Origin: Homarus americanus
Taxonomy: Eukaryota > Arthropoda > Malacostraca > Decapoda > Nephropidae
DNA length: 64,000 nucleotides
Assembly (NCBI RefSeq): GCF_018991925.1
Contig: NW_024744357.1
Coordinates: 1,631,286-1,695,285 of the forward strand
Direction of reading: 5' to 3'
Each line of letters starts with the position of its first letter. Positions within the stretch are counted from its first letter, which is position 1. The translations under genes and the position numbers were made by a program. The notes beneath the pieces are model-generated. The model ran no database searches, was not told where the DNA came from, and was given only the letters and a program-made list of their open reading frames with translations. Shown one piece after another: positions 25,308 through 37,500 of this stretch.

Positions 25308-25640
25308 TGAGAGTGAAAGTTAGCATATAAAGTGAGAGTGAAAGTAAGAGTGAAAGAATAAAATTGAGAGTGAAAGTAAGATTGAAAATAATTACGTGTA
25401 GTGAGAGTGAAAGTGCACTATGGAGGTAAAAGTAAGAGTGAGAGTGAAATTGAGAGTGATATAATAAAAGATAGTATTTAAAGTGAGAGTGAAAGTAAAA
25501 TGGAATAAATAAAGTGAAAGGACAATATGAGAGTGAAAACAACAGATAGATTTCAAAGTGAGAGTGAAAAAGAGTAAGTATTTGAAGTGAGAGTGAAAAT
25601 GAATGTTTTGTTATCCTTGTGAGAGTGAGTGAGAGTGAGT
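25308..25640. repeat. GAGAGTGAAAGT degenerate array
   Basis: GTGAGAGTGAAAGTAA-type words recur every 12-20 bp with A-rich interruptions. Purine-rich and non-coding. Confidence 0.85.
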
Positions 25641-25827
25641 CAATTATGTGTAGACGAGGCGTAGAATATTTTTAAACTGTGACGCTATCATGTACACTTA
25701 CTGTAGTTCGGTTCTCTGCCTAACTTATTTGTACGTGATATATTTAATCTATAGACGATTTAACTCATTCTGTACGTGTAACTATAAAAGTGTATAGGCG
25801 TTATATTTATGTTTTGGGTTCTGAGTT

Positions 25828-25828
<1 letters not shown>

Positions 25829-25885
<57 letters not shown>

Positions 25886-25886
25886 T
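25829..25886. repeat. (GA)n microsatellite
   Basis: About 28 GA copies followed by a short GT run. Confidence 0.95.
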
Positions 25887-27130
25887 GTGTGTCACCTTTA
25901 ATTCTGACAGTGAAGACAGATACCCATTCTTACGAGATCGAATACTATAAGCAGATACGATTCTCCATGACACAGATCCACCACAACACCGCCACTGCTG
26001 ACAGAAGACGGGCGGACGAACGCTGAAACATGTTCTCTCATACAACACGGAGGAGAACGGTAGTCGCTGCCCATTGTTCGCACTAGAGAATCTGTTTTAG
26101 GATGTGGGACAATTGAGACATGGTCATACATCTATGGAACTTAAACACAAGAGATCATAACAACTGGAGGCAGGGTTTTTAGACTATCAGCCACTAGTCA
26201 AGACGCTGAACCATCATATGCTAGAAGCGGCAGAAGGTAAGAAAGAACCCGTTGAAGATGGCAGGAAATATTAGTAACCTTTTGCGTATAGGAAGGTTAA
26301 TGGTTTGGCTGTTACATCCTCTACACATCCCAACACCTTGGCATATCTGTAAACACGTAAAAAAAACTAACAAAAACTAACCAGGCCAATGAAGAAATCA
26401 GACCAGAGACCGCTAGAAGGTTCAGAAAGTCAAGGCGAATAAGAAGCAACTTGAAGTATAATATATAAGAACCTTTACATGTAGACAGAACTTTGGGTGT
26501 ATCTAGTTAACCTTTTTCTTATGGGTAGGTAAGTGGTCTGGTTAGTGGCATCCCATACTCATCCGACCACCTAGATGATACAAGAATATGAAGAAAAAAA
26601 GAGAGGATTAACTGGAGGGCCAAGGTGAGGAGGTTTTTGTCGTTAGTTGCAGCCAGAGACGGACCCTGAGGAACCCCGGCTTGAAGACACCGGACGTGCG
26701 ACTTTTATTTAAGATTGAGGTTATTGTGAAATCTTATCTTGGGTATTGTTGCTGTCTTTTATGCTGTTACTGCCGTCGCTGTTGTTGCTAATTTTTCTGC
26801 CTTTTTTGGGGGCCATTTATACTTTTGTTGTCTTAGCTATTGTTATTATAATCGTTACTACTGTTGCCTCTGTTACAGCTGTTGTTACTAATACCATTGC
26901 TGCTGTTATCACTGCTGCTGCCTAACTGTTGCTGCTGTTCTTCCTCTTATCTCGGGCCAAGGCGGAACAGTTTTTGCCCTCTTTGTTCCTTGACTGCCAC
27001 AACACACTGAAGACACCGGATATGTGAGTTTTTAGGTCTTGGTGGTGGTCAGCTTACAGCTCCTCTTCTTGGCGACTTGCTGACGTGTTGCTGTTCACCT
27101 GTTAACTCGGCGAACAAGACGGACGGCCGG

Positions 27131-27132
<2 letters not shown>
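25887..27132. other. Intergenic DNA with an internal duplication
   Basis: No gene. Similar segments at about 26,275-26,335 and 26,505-26,565 (TAACCTTTT...TATGGG/AGG...GGT...CATCC) suggest an old direct duplication about 235 bp apart. GAAGACACCGGA occurs at about 26,683 and again at 27,010. Confidence 0.5.

Positions 27133-27176
<44 letters not shown>
27133..27176. repeat. (GA)n microsatellite
   Basis: About 21 GA copies. Confidence 0.95.
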
Positions 27177-27177
<1 letters not shown>

Positions 27178-27289
27178 AAAAATAGAACAAAAAACGAACA
27201 GAAAAAGATAAAAAAGACAGACAGACACAGACACAGATATAAGACATAATGAACCAACAGACACAGACAGACAGACCCCCCCCCCATTA

Positions 27290-27440
27290 AAGTGCATGGT
27301 GGAGTGGTTAACTAGACTCACTTCTCAGCCTGCAGGGCTTTGGTTTGATCCCAGTCATGAGGTATTGGGAGCTATGTCATGACGTCTAAAATTACTGAGA
27401 GTTACCCTGTATATTATTCCACTGGACCTTTGGCGGTAAT
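27290..27440 (+). mobile_element. tRNA-derived SINE
   Basis: A good RNA polymerase III A-box, TGGTGGAGTGG (27,297-27,307), is followed 34 bases later by a B-box, GGTTTGATCCC (27,342-27,352), the spacing found in tRNAs. The surrounding bases do not pair into an acceptor stem, and there is no clear anticodon arm, so this is a tRNA-related SINE head with an unrelated body. The 3' limit is uncertain because no clear tail is seen. Confidence 0.5.
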
Positions 27441-29452
27441 GAACGGACGTCACGAGGCTGAATGTGAGTGAAAGGAAGAAGTGGGTGGGGTTAGGAGGAG
27501 GGGGAAGGTGGAGGTGGGTGGAGGGGGAGAGAGAGAGGAGGAGGAGGAGGAACAGGAGGTGGGAGGGGTGAAGTTTTGAAGCGTCCAGAAGTGAGAGGGT
27601 GGGACGAGGGGAGGAAAAGAGAGAGTGAGAGAGGGCGTGTGATAGACAAGAGTGTGGGAGGACGCATGTGAGAGTTGAATGTAAAACGTGAAAGAATGTA
27701 TAACATCATCCAGTGACTGTGGCGTATGTTGTGGAAAGCCGCCCCCCCCCACACTCCCACGCCCAGATACACACACACACACACACACCCAGATATACAC
27801 ACGCCCATGCACATATATACACACGCCCACGCCCATTCATGATAACTAAGGAAGGAATGCACGTGTGTGAAAGTATATCCTACCCCGTCCCTCCTTTCAC
27901 CACTGACGCCTTCTAATTCGACTACCAAGCACGAGCAAACACTGATCACACATACTGAACCACGGACAGCAAGCAGAGTGTGTGATTTTAGTGTCATCTA
28001 TTTAACATATCCTGTGTGCGTGTGGTCCTTATCTAAGACATCAATCTCTTCTCTTGTAGTTTAAGTTGTGATCAATTCGGTATACTTGGGTGAAGATACA
28101 GGTAAGTGAAGGTAAGGGAGAAGGTATTGATGGGGGATATGGTTGTGTACGGGAAGTGTGGGAGGTGGAGGGTGTTAACCTCGCTCTGAATCCGAGAGAA
28201 GGTAAGGCGGTTCTCTCACCCCAGCATCCTACTAACTACCCAGTCTAAGTCTCCTCCCCTGCCTCTCCCCTTCCCCACCTCATTAATACAGCACGTCTTA
28301 GACCTTATTAATGCTGTGGTAGTTGTGGTTTTCTCTGATAACCAATTCGACCATTATTCAGTATAACTAACAACAATAAAGATAGAATAATCATATGTAT
28401 AAATTTAGAAGAGTTTTATAGTATTTATTTATTAGGAATTTAGGCTAAAAATTGTTGTTCTGATGAAATGACATAATAACTTGAAGGAGTATTGGAAAGT
28501 GTAGCTTTAGGATATGTTCACTACTTAGGTCAGGGTCGCTCATGGCGTGAGACAAACAAGTTGATAGTTTAGCGAGAAGTTGGACTAAATCTAAGCGTTT
28601 TACACGAATCAGTTCAAAATGATACACTATGATAAGACTTTAGAAGAAAATTGGATATATGGAACAGCTGTGAAGAAAATGAAGGCAGGAGGGAAGAGGT
28701 GTGTGGAGGGTAGGGGTTGGTGGTGGTTAAATGTCTGTGATTTTCTTTTCACTCCACAAATTAACTTCGTTTAGTTTAATTATGAGACAGGCGCAGCTTA
28801 CACTAACAATGTGCTGTAAATAACTCAATACACCAAAAGAACCACAAAAAAATCCGTAAAAGTTGAATATTTGAGGAAACTTTTCACCACCACCCCGATT
28901 ACGACGTGACAAGTCTCCCACTACTCCTCTACCCTCCAATGCTCCACCTCCCTCCCTGTCGAATTCTTTTTATCCACAACTGTACACAGATAAATTTCAG
29001 ATGTTCTATCCAGGTTTTTACTCGACATACGAACACCGAGACTATAAACGGACGTTAGGTAGCTGAAATATTAATAAAATCAGATTATGTTTATTTCCTT
29101 ATAGACATCTATGGAAAAATTTCAATAAAGAAGAATTTCCATACTAACTTTTCAAAACAGATCCAATAGTTACATCACAGTAAAACATGCAAAAGCCTCC
29201 CAATTGAGAAGCAAAATGAATCAGAACGTGATGAGATCAATGTGTATTTTGTAACACCTTAAAAGAGATAAGGTAAATATGCATCTCGTGACATGCTTTC
29301 CCCACTGTCTCTCCTCTCTGCTGCGTGTGTCTGTCAAGCGTTTAGTCTCCTGAGAATGTTTGTGTCATGAACCGTGATGCGGGTATGATATTGATCCAGT
29401 GAGAGGCGGAAGTGGCAGACCACAGTATTTTGACTACGTTGGGAAGGTCTAT
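27441..29452. other. Intergenic DNA
   Basis: Purine-rich GGAGGTGG tract at 27,480-27,640, a C9 run and AC repeats at 27,740-27,830. An exact GTAAGT donor after GATACAG (about 28,100) has no open frame in front of it, so it could only end an untranslated exon. No gene is called. Confidence 0.5.
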
Positions 29453-29518
<66 letters not shown>

Positions 29519-29520
29519 TG
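29453..29520. repeat. (GT)n microsatellite
   Basis: GT run with two TT interruptions. A (TTA)n run follows at about 29,750-29,790. Confidence 0.95.
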
Positions 29521-29790
29521 AAAGAGGCATTTTCTGTTTTAGTGTCTTCAAATATCGATCTATACATTGTTGAGTGCAGGGTAGACACGGATGTTGGCTT
29601 TATGTTGTGTGCAAGTTATTTTATTAGAGTGCCTCGTATTGTAAAGTGTATTGTGTTGTGTACTGTACTGTGTTATGTTGTGGAGCATTATGGACTCTCC
29701 CTCTCTCTAATTAATTATGGGCTTCAGTAACAGCTGATTGGGTGACGGTATTATTATTATTAGTATTAGTATTAGTATTATTATTATTAT

Positions 29791-30034
29791 AACAACAACA
29801 ACGCCCTCCCTATTATTCTCCACCAATAAGGTTCTGCAGAGATAAGCAATGAGAGCAAGGTTATCCCTTTTACGGAGTAGCGGAGAGAAACCTGCAGACC
29901 TTACCGAGAAAATAATCAGATCTCGCCTCAATGTATCAAGATTATTATTCGACGGCAACTCTATTGCACACCTGTAATGATTAACAACTGCAGGTGTGTA
30001 TCATATTTGGGACTAATCTACATTGTAATATAAT
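29791..30034. other. Intergenic DNA, nothing recognised
   Basis: No supported feature. Confidence 0.6.
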
Positions 30035-30255
30035 AACCTCTTGAGTACGATGACTTTCTCCCCTTGAGTACGATGACAAACCCCAGAGTCCAGTGAATTA
30101 TCCCATTGATTATGAAGATACCTTAACATACCTTGAGTACGATGACTTAACCCCTTGGGTACAATTACTTAACCCCTTTAGTACGAAGTCTTAACCCCTT
30201 TGAGTAGAATGTCTTAACCCCTTGAGTAACATGACTTAACTCATTTAGTACGATG
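30035..30255 (+). repeat. 22-bp motif array, about 8 copies, opposite orientation to 16.5 kb
   Basis: TTGAGTACGATGACTTAAC recurs at 21-24 bp intervals with substitutions. One copy is interrupted by about 45 bp of other sequence. The motif is the reverse complement of the one at 16,456-16,690. Confidence 0.85.
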
Positions 30256-31503
30256 ACTTAATCTCTCCAATATTCTGAATTTATAAAAACAAATTTCGAT
30301 ACAGAAAATGCAAGAATTCTCCTAACAAATTAACAATAAACTAAAACACAAAATTTGTCCATTTATGACATCCTCACTATACAGTACATAGACTCAACCT
30401 TATATTCACTTAACACCTGAGAAATTACAGATTACTTACAGGTTATAAGCATTGCAAAGACTCCCTACCTGGTCTCCTACCTGGTGTTATGAGAACGTAT
30501 CGAGTTAAAATAGAGTATTAGTTTATTGTTTACGCTAATTTTTGTGGTGTAGCTAAATCGATCAGTCAAGTGCATTCTCAAATCTTTAATGAAATGGTGG
30601 GTTAATTTTATGACGATTGGATTACTGGCAGGTTAGAGTAGTGTTCTCCCAAAAGTTCGTTCATTAATGTTTGCGTATATAAATGTAGAATTGGGTCATG
30701 GCGAATAAGATTGAGTGACCTGGTCTCCCGTGACCTGGTATACGACAGACTCCAGGTCGGTTATTACGATAATCGGGGAGGTCAGGTAGCCACGGGTCGT
30801 CCAAGACACTTTCACCTGAACCACCACTGTCAAGCCTCGCCTCCAGCTTCTATAAGTCTTCGCTGGAAAAAACAAAACGCTCATCCTGATTTTTTCTGTC
30901 TTAAAAAATATAATGTAATAGAAAACAGAAATTTTTCCCTTCTAGTTTTTCAAAATTTTGGATCAAGATAAATCAAACGGAAGAAAAACCTATCACTAGT
31001 TTACTACCATCGAGGACAACAACAAACAAATAGGGAAATAAGGAAAATACTTATCCCCAATTTTTATACCTGTAGTTAACATAAAAAATAAAACACTTCA
31101 TGTACAAAGAAATAAAAGATGAGTTTCACATTTTACGTTTTAGATAAAAAACAGAAATTATTGGAAGCAAAAAATTCTTACTACAATTTTCTTAAATCAC
31201 GGCCTAAGATATGACATCATAGAAAACGATCTGATCACGGGGTCAATTTCCACTTTCGCTTTTCAAACTACTGTGATTTTCCGCCAACCAAGGGCTTGGT
31301 TTCACATAGGTTCCTACCATGACTAGACCTCGTAACAGAAAGTGAAATAATGTACCTTAATAGTCGACTGAAGTACAAATATAAACGTCAAAAATACCAT
31401 CACAATAATACCTTCTCTGGAGACCTCCTCTTAACACTGGTCAGTAGACAAAAATATTAAGGTACTGAAGAGAATAAAAGGATCTCCTGAAAAAATAAAT
31501 CTC
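30256..31503. other. Intergenic DNA
   Basis: No gene is supported. A frame at 30,711-30,971 begins with GACCTGG-type repeats and then turns AT-rich, so it is not called. Confidence 0.55.
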
Positions 31504-34500
31504 TATTACTGGCAACTACTCTGTTACTGACAACTACTGTGTTACTGACACTTACTGTGTTACTGACACTTACTGTGTTACTGACACACACTGTGTTACT
31601 GACAACTACTGTGTTACTGACACTTACTGTGTTACTGACACACACTGTGTTACTGACACACACTGTGTTACTGACAACTACTGTGTTACTGACACTTACT
31701 GTGTTACTGACAACTACTGTGTTACTGACACTTACTGTGTTACTGACACAAACTGTTACTGACACATACTGTGTTACTGACAACTACTGTGTTACAGACA
31801 ACTACTCTGTTACTGACAACTACTGTGTTACTGACACACACTGTGTTACTGACAACTACTGTGTTACTGACACACACTGTGTTACTGACACACACTGTGT
31901 TACTGACAACTACTGTGTTACTGACAACTACTGTGTTACTGACACTTACTGTGTTACTGACACACTGTGTTACTGACACACACTGTGTTACTGACACTTA
32001 CTACAGACAACTACTGTGTTACTGACACACACTGTGTTACTGACACACACTGTGTTACTGACAACTACTGTGTTACTGACACTTACTGTGTTACTGACAA
32101 CTACTGTGTTACTGACACTTACTGTGTTACTGACACAAACTGTTACTGACACATACTGTGTTACTGACAACTACTGTGTTACAGACAACTACTCTGTTAC
32201 TGACAACTACTGTGTTACTGACACACACTGTGTTACTGACAACTACTGTGTTACTGACACTTACTGTGTTACTGACACACACTGTGTTACTGACAACTAC
32301 TGTGTTACTGACAACTACTGTGTTACTGACACTTACTGTGTTACTGACACACTGTGTTACTGACACACACTGTGTTACTGACACTTACTGTGTTACAGAC
32401 AACTACTGTGTTACTGACAACTACTGTGTTACAGACAACTACTGTGTTACTGACAACTACTGTGTTACTGACAACTACTGTGTTACTGACAACTACTGTG
32501 TTACTGACAACTACTGTGTTACTGACACTTACTGTGTTACTGACACACACTGTGTTACTGACACTTACTGTGTTACAGACAACTACTGTGTTACTGACAA
32601 CTACTGTGTTACAGACAACTACTGTGTTACTGACACACACTGTGTTACTAACACATACTGTGTTACAGACAACTACTGTGTTACTGACAACTACTGTGTT
32701 ACTGCCACATAGTGTGTTACTGAGAACTACTGTGTTACTGACAACTCCTGTGTTACTGACACATACTGTGTTACTGACACACACTGTGTTACAGACAACT
32801 ACTGTGTTACTGATAACTACTGTGTTACTGACAACTACTGTGTTACTGACAACTACTGTGTTACTGACACATACTGTGTTACTGACACATACTGTGTTAC
32901 AGACAACTACTGTGTTACTGACAACTACTGTGTTACTGACAACTACTGTGTTACTGACAACTACTGTGTTACTGACACACACTGTGTTACTGACAACTAC
33001 TGTGTTACTGACACACACTGTGTTACTGACAACTACTGTGTTACTGATAACTACTGTGTTACTGACAACTACTCTGTTACTGACAACTACTGTGTTACTG
33101 ACACACACTGTGTTACTGACACATACTGTGTTACAGACAACTACTGTGTTACTGACAACTACTGTGTTACTGACAACTACTGTGTTACTGACAACTACTG
33201 TGTTACTGACACACACTGTGTTACTGACACATACTGTGTTACAGACAACTACTGTGTTACTGACACACACTGTGTTACAGACAACTACTGTGTTACTGAT
33301 AACTACTGTGTTACTGACAACTACTCTGTTACTGACAACTACTGTGTTACTGACACACACTGTGTTACTGACACATACTGTGTTACAGACAACTACTGTG
33401 TTACTGACAACTACTGTGTTACTGACAACTACTGTGTTACTGACAACTACTGTGTTACAGACAACTACTGTGTTACTGACATATACTGTGTTACTGACAA
33501 CTACTGTGTTACTGACAACTACTGTGTTACTGACACACACTGTGTTACTGACACTTACTGTGTTACAGACAACTACTGTATTACTGACAACTACTGTGTT
33601 ACAGACAACTACTGTGTTACTGACACACACTGTGTTACTGACACATACTGTGTTACAGACAACTACTGTGTTACTGACAACTACTGTGTTACAGACAACT
33701 ACTGTGTTACTGACAACTACTGTGTTACTGCCACATAGTGTGTTACTGAGAACTACTGTTACTGACAACTCCTGTGCTACTGACACATACTGTGTTACTG
33801 ACACACACTGTGTTACTGACACATACTGTGTTACAGACAACTACTGTGTTACTGACAACTACTGTGTTACTGACACATACTGTGTTACTGACAACTACTG
33901 TGTTACTGACAACTACTGTGTGACTGACACTTACTGTGTTACTGACAACTACTGTGTTACTGACAATTACTGTGTTACTGACACATACTGTGTTACTGAC
34001 AACTACTGTGTTACTGACAACTACTGTGTGACTGACACATACTGTGTTACAGACAACTACTGTGTTACTGACACATACTGTGTTACTGACACACACTGTG
34101 TTACTGACACATACTGTGTTACAGACAACTACTGTGTTACTGACAACTACTGTGTTACTGACAATTACTGTGTTACTGACACATACTGTGTTACTGACAC
34201 ACACTGTGTTACTGACACATACTGTGTTACAGACAACTACTGTGTTACTGACAACTACTGTGTTACTGACAATTACTGTGTTACTGACACATACTGTGTT
34301 ACTGACACACACTGTGTTAGTGACACATACTGTGTTACAGACAACTACTGTGTTACTGACAACTACTGTGTTACTGACAATTACTGTGTTACTGACACAT
34401 ACTGTGTTACTGACACACACTGTGTTACTGACACATACTGTGTTACTGACACACACTGTGTTACTGACACATACTGTGTTACAGACAACTACTGTGTTAC

Positions 34501-37500
34501 TGACAACTACTGTGTTACTGACACATACTGTGTTACTGACACACTACTGTGTTACTGACAACTACTGACTGACACACTGTGTTACTGACAACTACTGTGT
34601 TACTGAAATATACTGTGTTACTGACACATACTGTGTTACTGACAACTACTGTGTTATTGACAACTACTGTGTTACTGTGACACATACTGTGTTACTGACA
34701 CTGTGTTACTACTGTGTTACTGACACACTACTGTGTTACTGACACATACTGTGTTACTGACACATACTGTGTTACTGACAACTACTGTGTTACTGACAAT
34801 ACTGTGTTACTGACAATTACTGTGTTACTGACAACTACTGTGTTACTGACAACTACTGTGTTACTGACAACTACTGTGTTACTGACACTTACTGTGTTAC
34901 TGACACAACTACTGTGTTACTGACACACTACTGTGTTACTGACACATACTGTGTTACTGACAACTACTGTGTTACTGACACTACTGTGTTACAGACAACT
35001 ACTGTGTTACTGACAACTACTGTGTTACTGACACTACTGTGTACTGACACACACTGTGTTACTGACAACTACTGTGTTACTGACAACTACTGTGTTACTG
35101 ACACATACTGTGTTACTGACACACAGTGTTACTGACACACACTGTGTTACTGACAACTACTGTGTTACTGAAATATACTGTGTTACTGACACATACTGTG
35201 TTACTGACAACTACTGTGTTATTGACAACTACTGTGTTACTGACACATACTGTGTTACTGACAACTACTGTGTTACTGACAACTACTGTGTTACTGACAA
35301 CTACTGTGTTACTGACAACTACTGTGTTACTGACAACTACTGTGTTACTGACAACTACTGTGTTACTGACACTTACTGTGTTACTGACACATACTGTGTT
35401 ACTGACAACTACTGTGTTACAGACAACTACTGTGTTACTGACAACTACTGTGTTACAGACAACTACTGTGTTACTGACAACTACTGTGTTACTGACAACT
35501 ACTGTGTTACTGATAACTACTGTGTTACAGACAACTACTGTGTTACTGATAACTACTGTGTTACAGACAACTACTGTGTTACTGACAAATACTGTGTTAC
35601 TGACACATACTGTGTTACTGACACATACTGTGTTACTGACACATACTGTGTTACTGACACATACTGTGTTACTGACACATACTGTGTTACTGACAACTAC
35701 TGTGTTACTGACAACTACTGTGTTACAGACAACTACTGTGTTACTGACAACTACTGTGCTACTGACACATACTGTGTTACTGACAACTACTGTGTTACAG
35801 ACAACTACTGTGTTACTGACATCTACTGTGTTACTGACACATACTGTGTTACTGACACATACTGTGTTACTGACAACTACTGTGTTACTGACAACTACTG
35901 TGTTACTGACACATACTGTGTTACTGACAACTACTGTGTTACTGACACTTACTGTGTTACAGACAACTACTGTGTTACTGACAACTACTGTGTTACTGAC
36001 AACTACTGTGTTACTGACACATACTGTGTTACTGACACTTAATGTGTTACAGACAACTACTGTGTTACTGACAACTACTGTGTTACAGACAACTACTGTG
36101 TTACTGACAACTACTGTGTTACTGACAACTACTGTGTTACTGACACATACTGTGTTACTGACAACTACTGTGTTACTGATAACTACTGTGTTACTGACAA
36201 AGACTGTGTTACTGACAACTACTGTGTTACAGACAACTACTGTGTTACTGACACATCCTGTGTTACTGACACATACTGTGTTACTGACACATACTGTGTT
36301 ACTGATAACTACTGTGTTACTGATAACTACTGTGTTACTGACAACTACTGTGTTACTGATAACTACTGTGTTACTGACACATACTGTGTTACTGACACAT
36401 ACTGTGTTACTGATAACTACTGTGTTACTGACACATACTGTGTTACTGACACATACTGTGTTACTGACATACTGTGTTACTGACAACTACTGTTACTGAC
36501 ATACACTGTGTTACTGACAACTACTGTGTTACTGACAACTACTGTGTTACTGACAACTACTGTGTTACTGACACACTGTGTTACTGACAACTACTGTGTT
36601 ACTGACAACTACTGTGTTACTGACAAAGACTGTGTTACTGACACATACTGTGTTACTGATAACTACTGTGTTACTGATAACTACTGTGTTACTGACACAT
36701 ACTGTGTTACTGACAACTACCTTGTTACTGACACATACTGTGTTACTGACACATACTGTGTTACTGACAACTACTGTGTTACTGACATACACTGTGTTAC
36801 TGACAACTACTGTGTTACTGACAACTACTGTGTTACTGACAACTACTGTGCTACTGACACATACTGTGTTACTGACACATACTGTGTTACTGACAACTAC
36901 TGTGTTACTGACAACTACTGTGTTACTGACACACACTGTGTTACTGACACATACTGTGTTACTGACAACTACTGTGTTACTGACAACTAGTGTGTTACTA
37001 ACAACTACTGTGTTACTGACACATACTGTGTTACTAACAACTACTGTGTTACTGATAACTACTGTGTTACTGACACATACTGTGTTACTGACACATACTG
37101 TGTTACTGATAACTACTGTGTTACTGACACATACTGTGTTACTGACACATACTGTGTTACTGACACATACTGTGTTACTGACAACTACTGTGTTACTGAC
37201 ATACTACTGTGTTACTGACAACTACTGTGTTACTGACAACTACTGTGTTACTGACACACACTGTGTTACTGACAACTACTGTGTTACTGACAACTACTGT
37301 GTTACTGACAAAGACTGTGTTACTGACACATACTGTGTTACTGATAACTACTGTGTTACTGATAACTACTGTGTTACTGACACATACTGTGTTACTGACA
37401 ACTACCTTGTTACTGACACATACTGTGTTACTGACACATACTGTGTTACTGACAACTACTGTGTTACTGACATACACTGTGTTACTGACAACTACTGTGT

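Noticed and set aside
27290..27440. A functional tRNA gene
   Set aside because: The boxes fit, but acceptor, D and anticodon stems do not pair.
28030..28110. 5' untranslated exon ending at GATACAG|GTAAGT
   Set aside because: Only a donor-like site is present, with no promoter or coding frame to support it.
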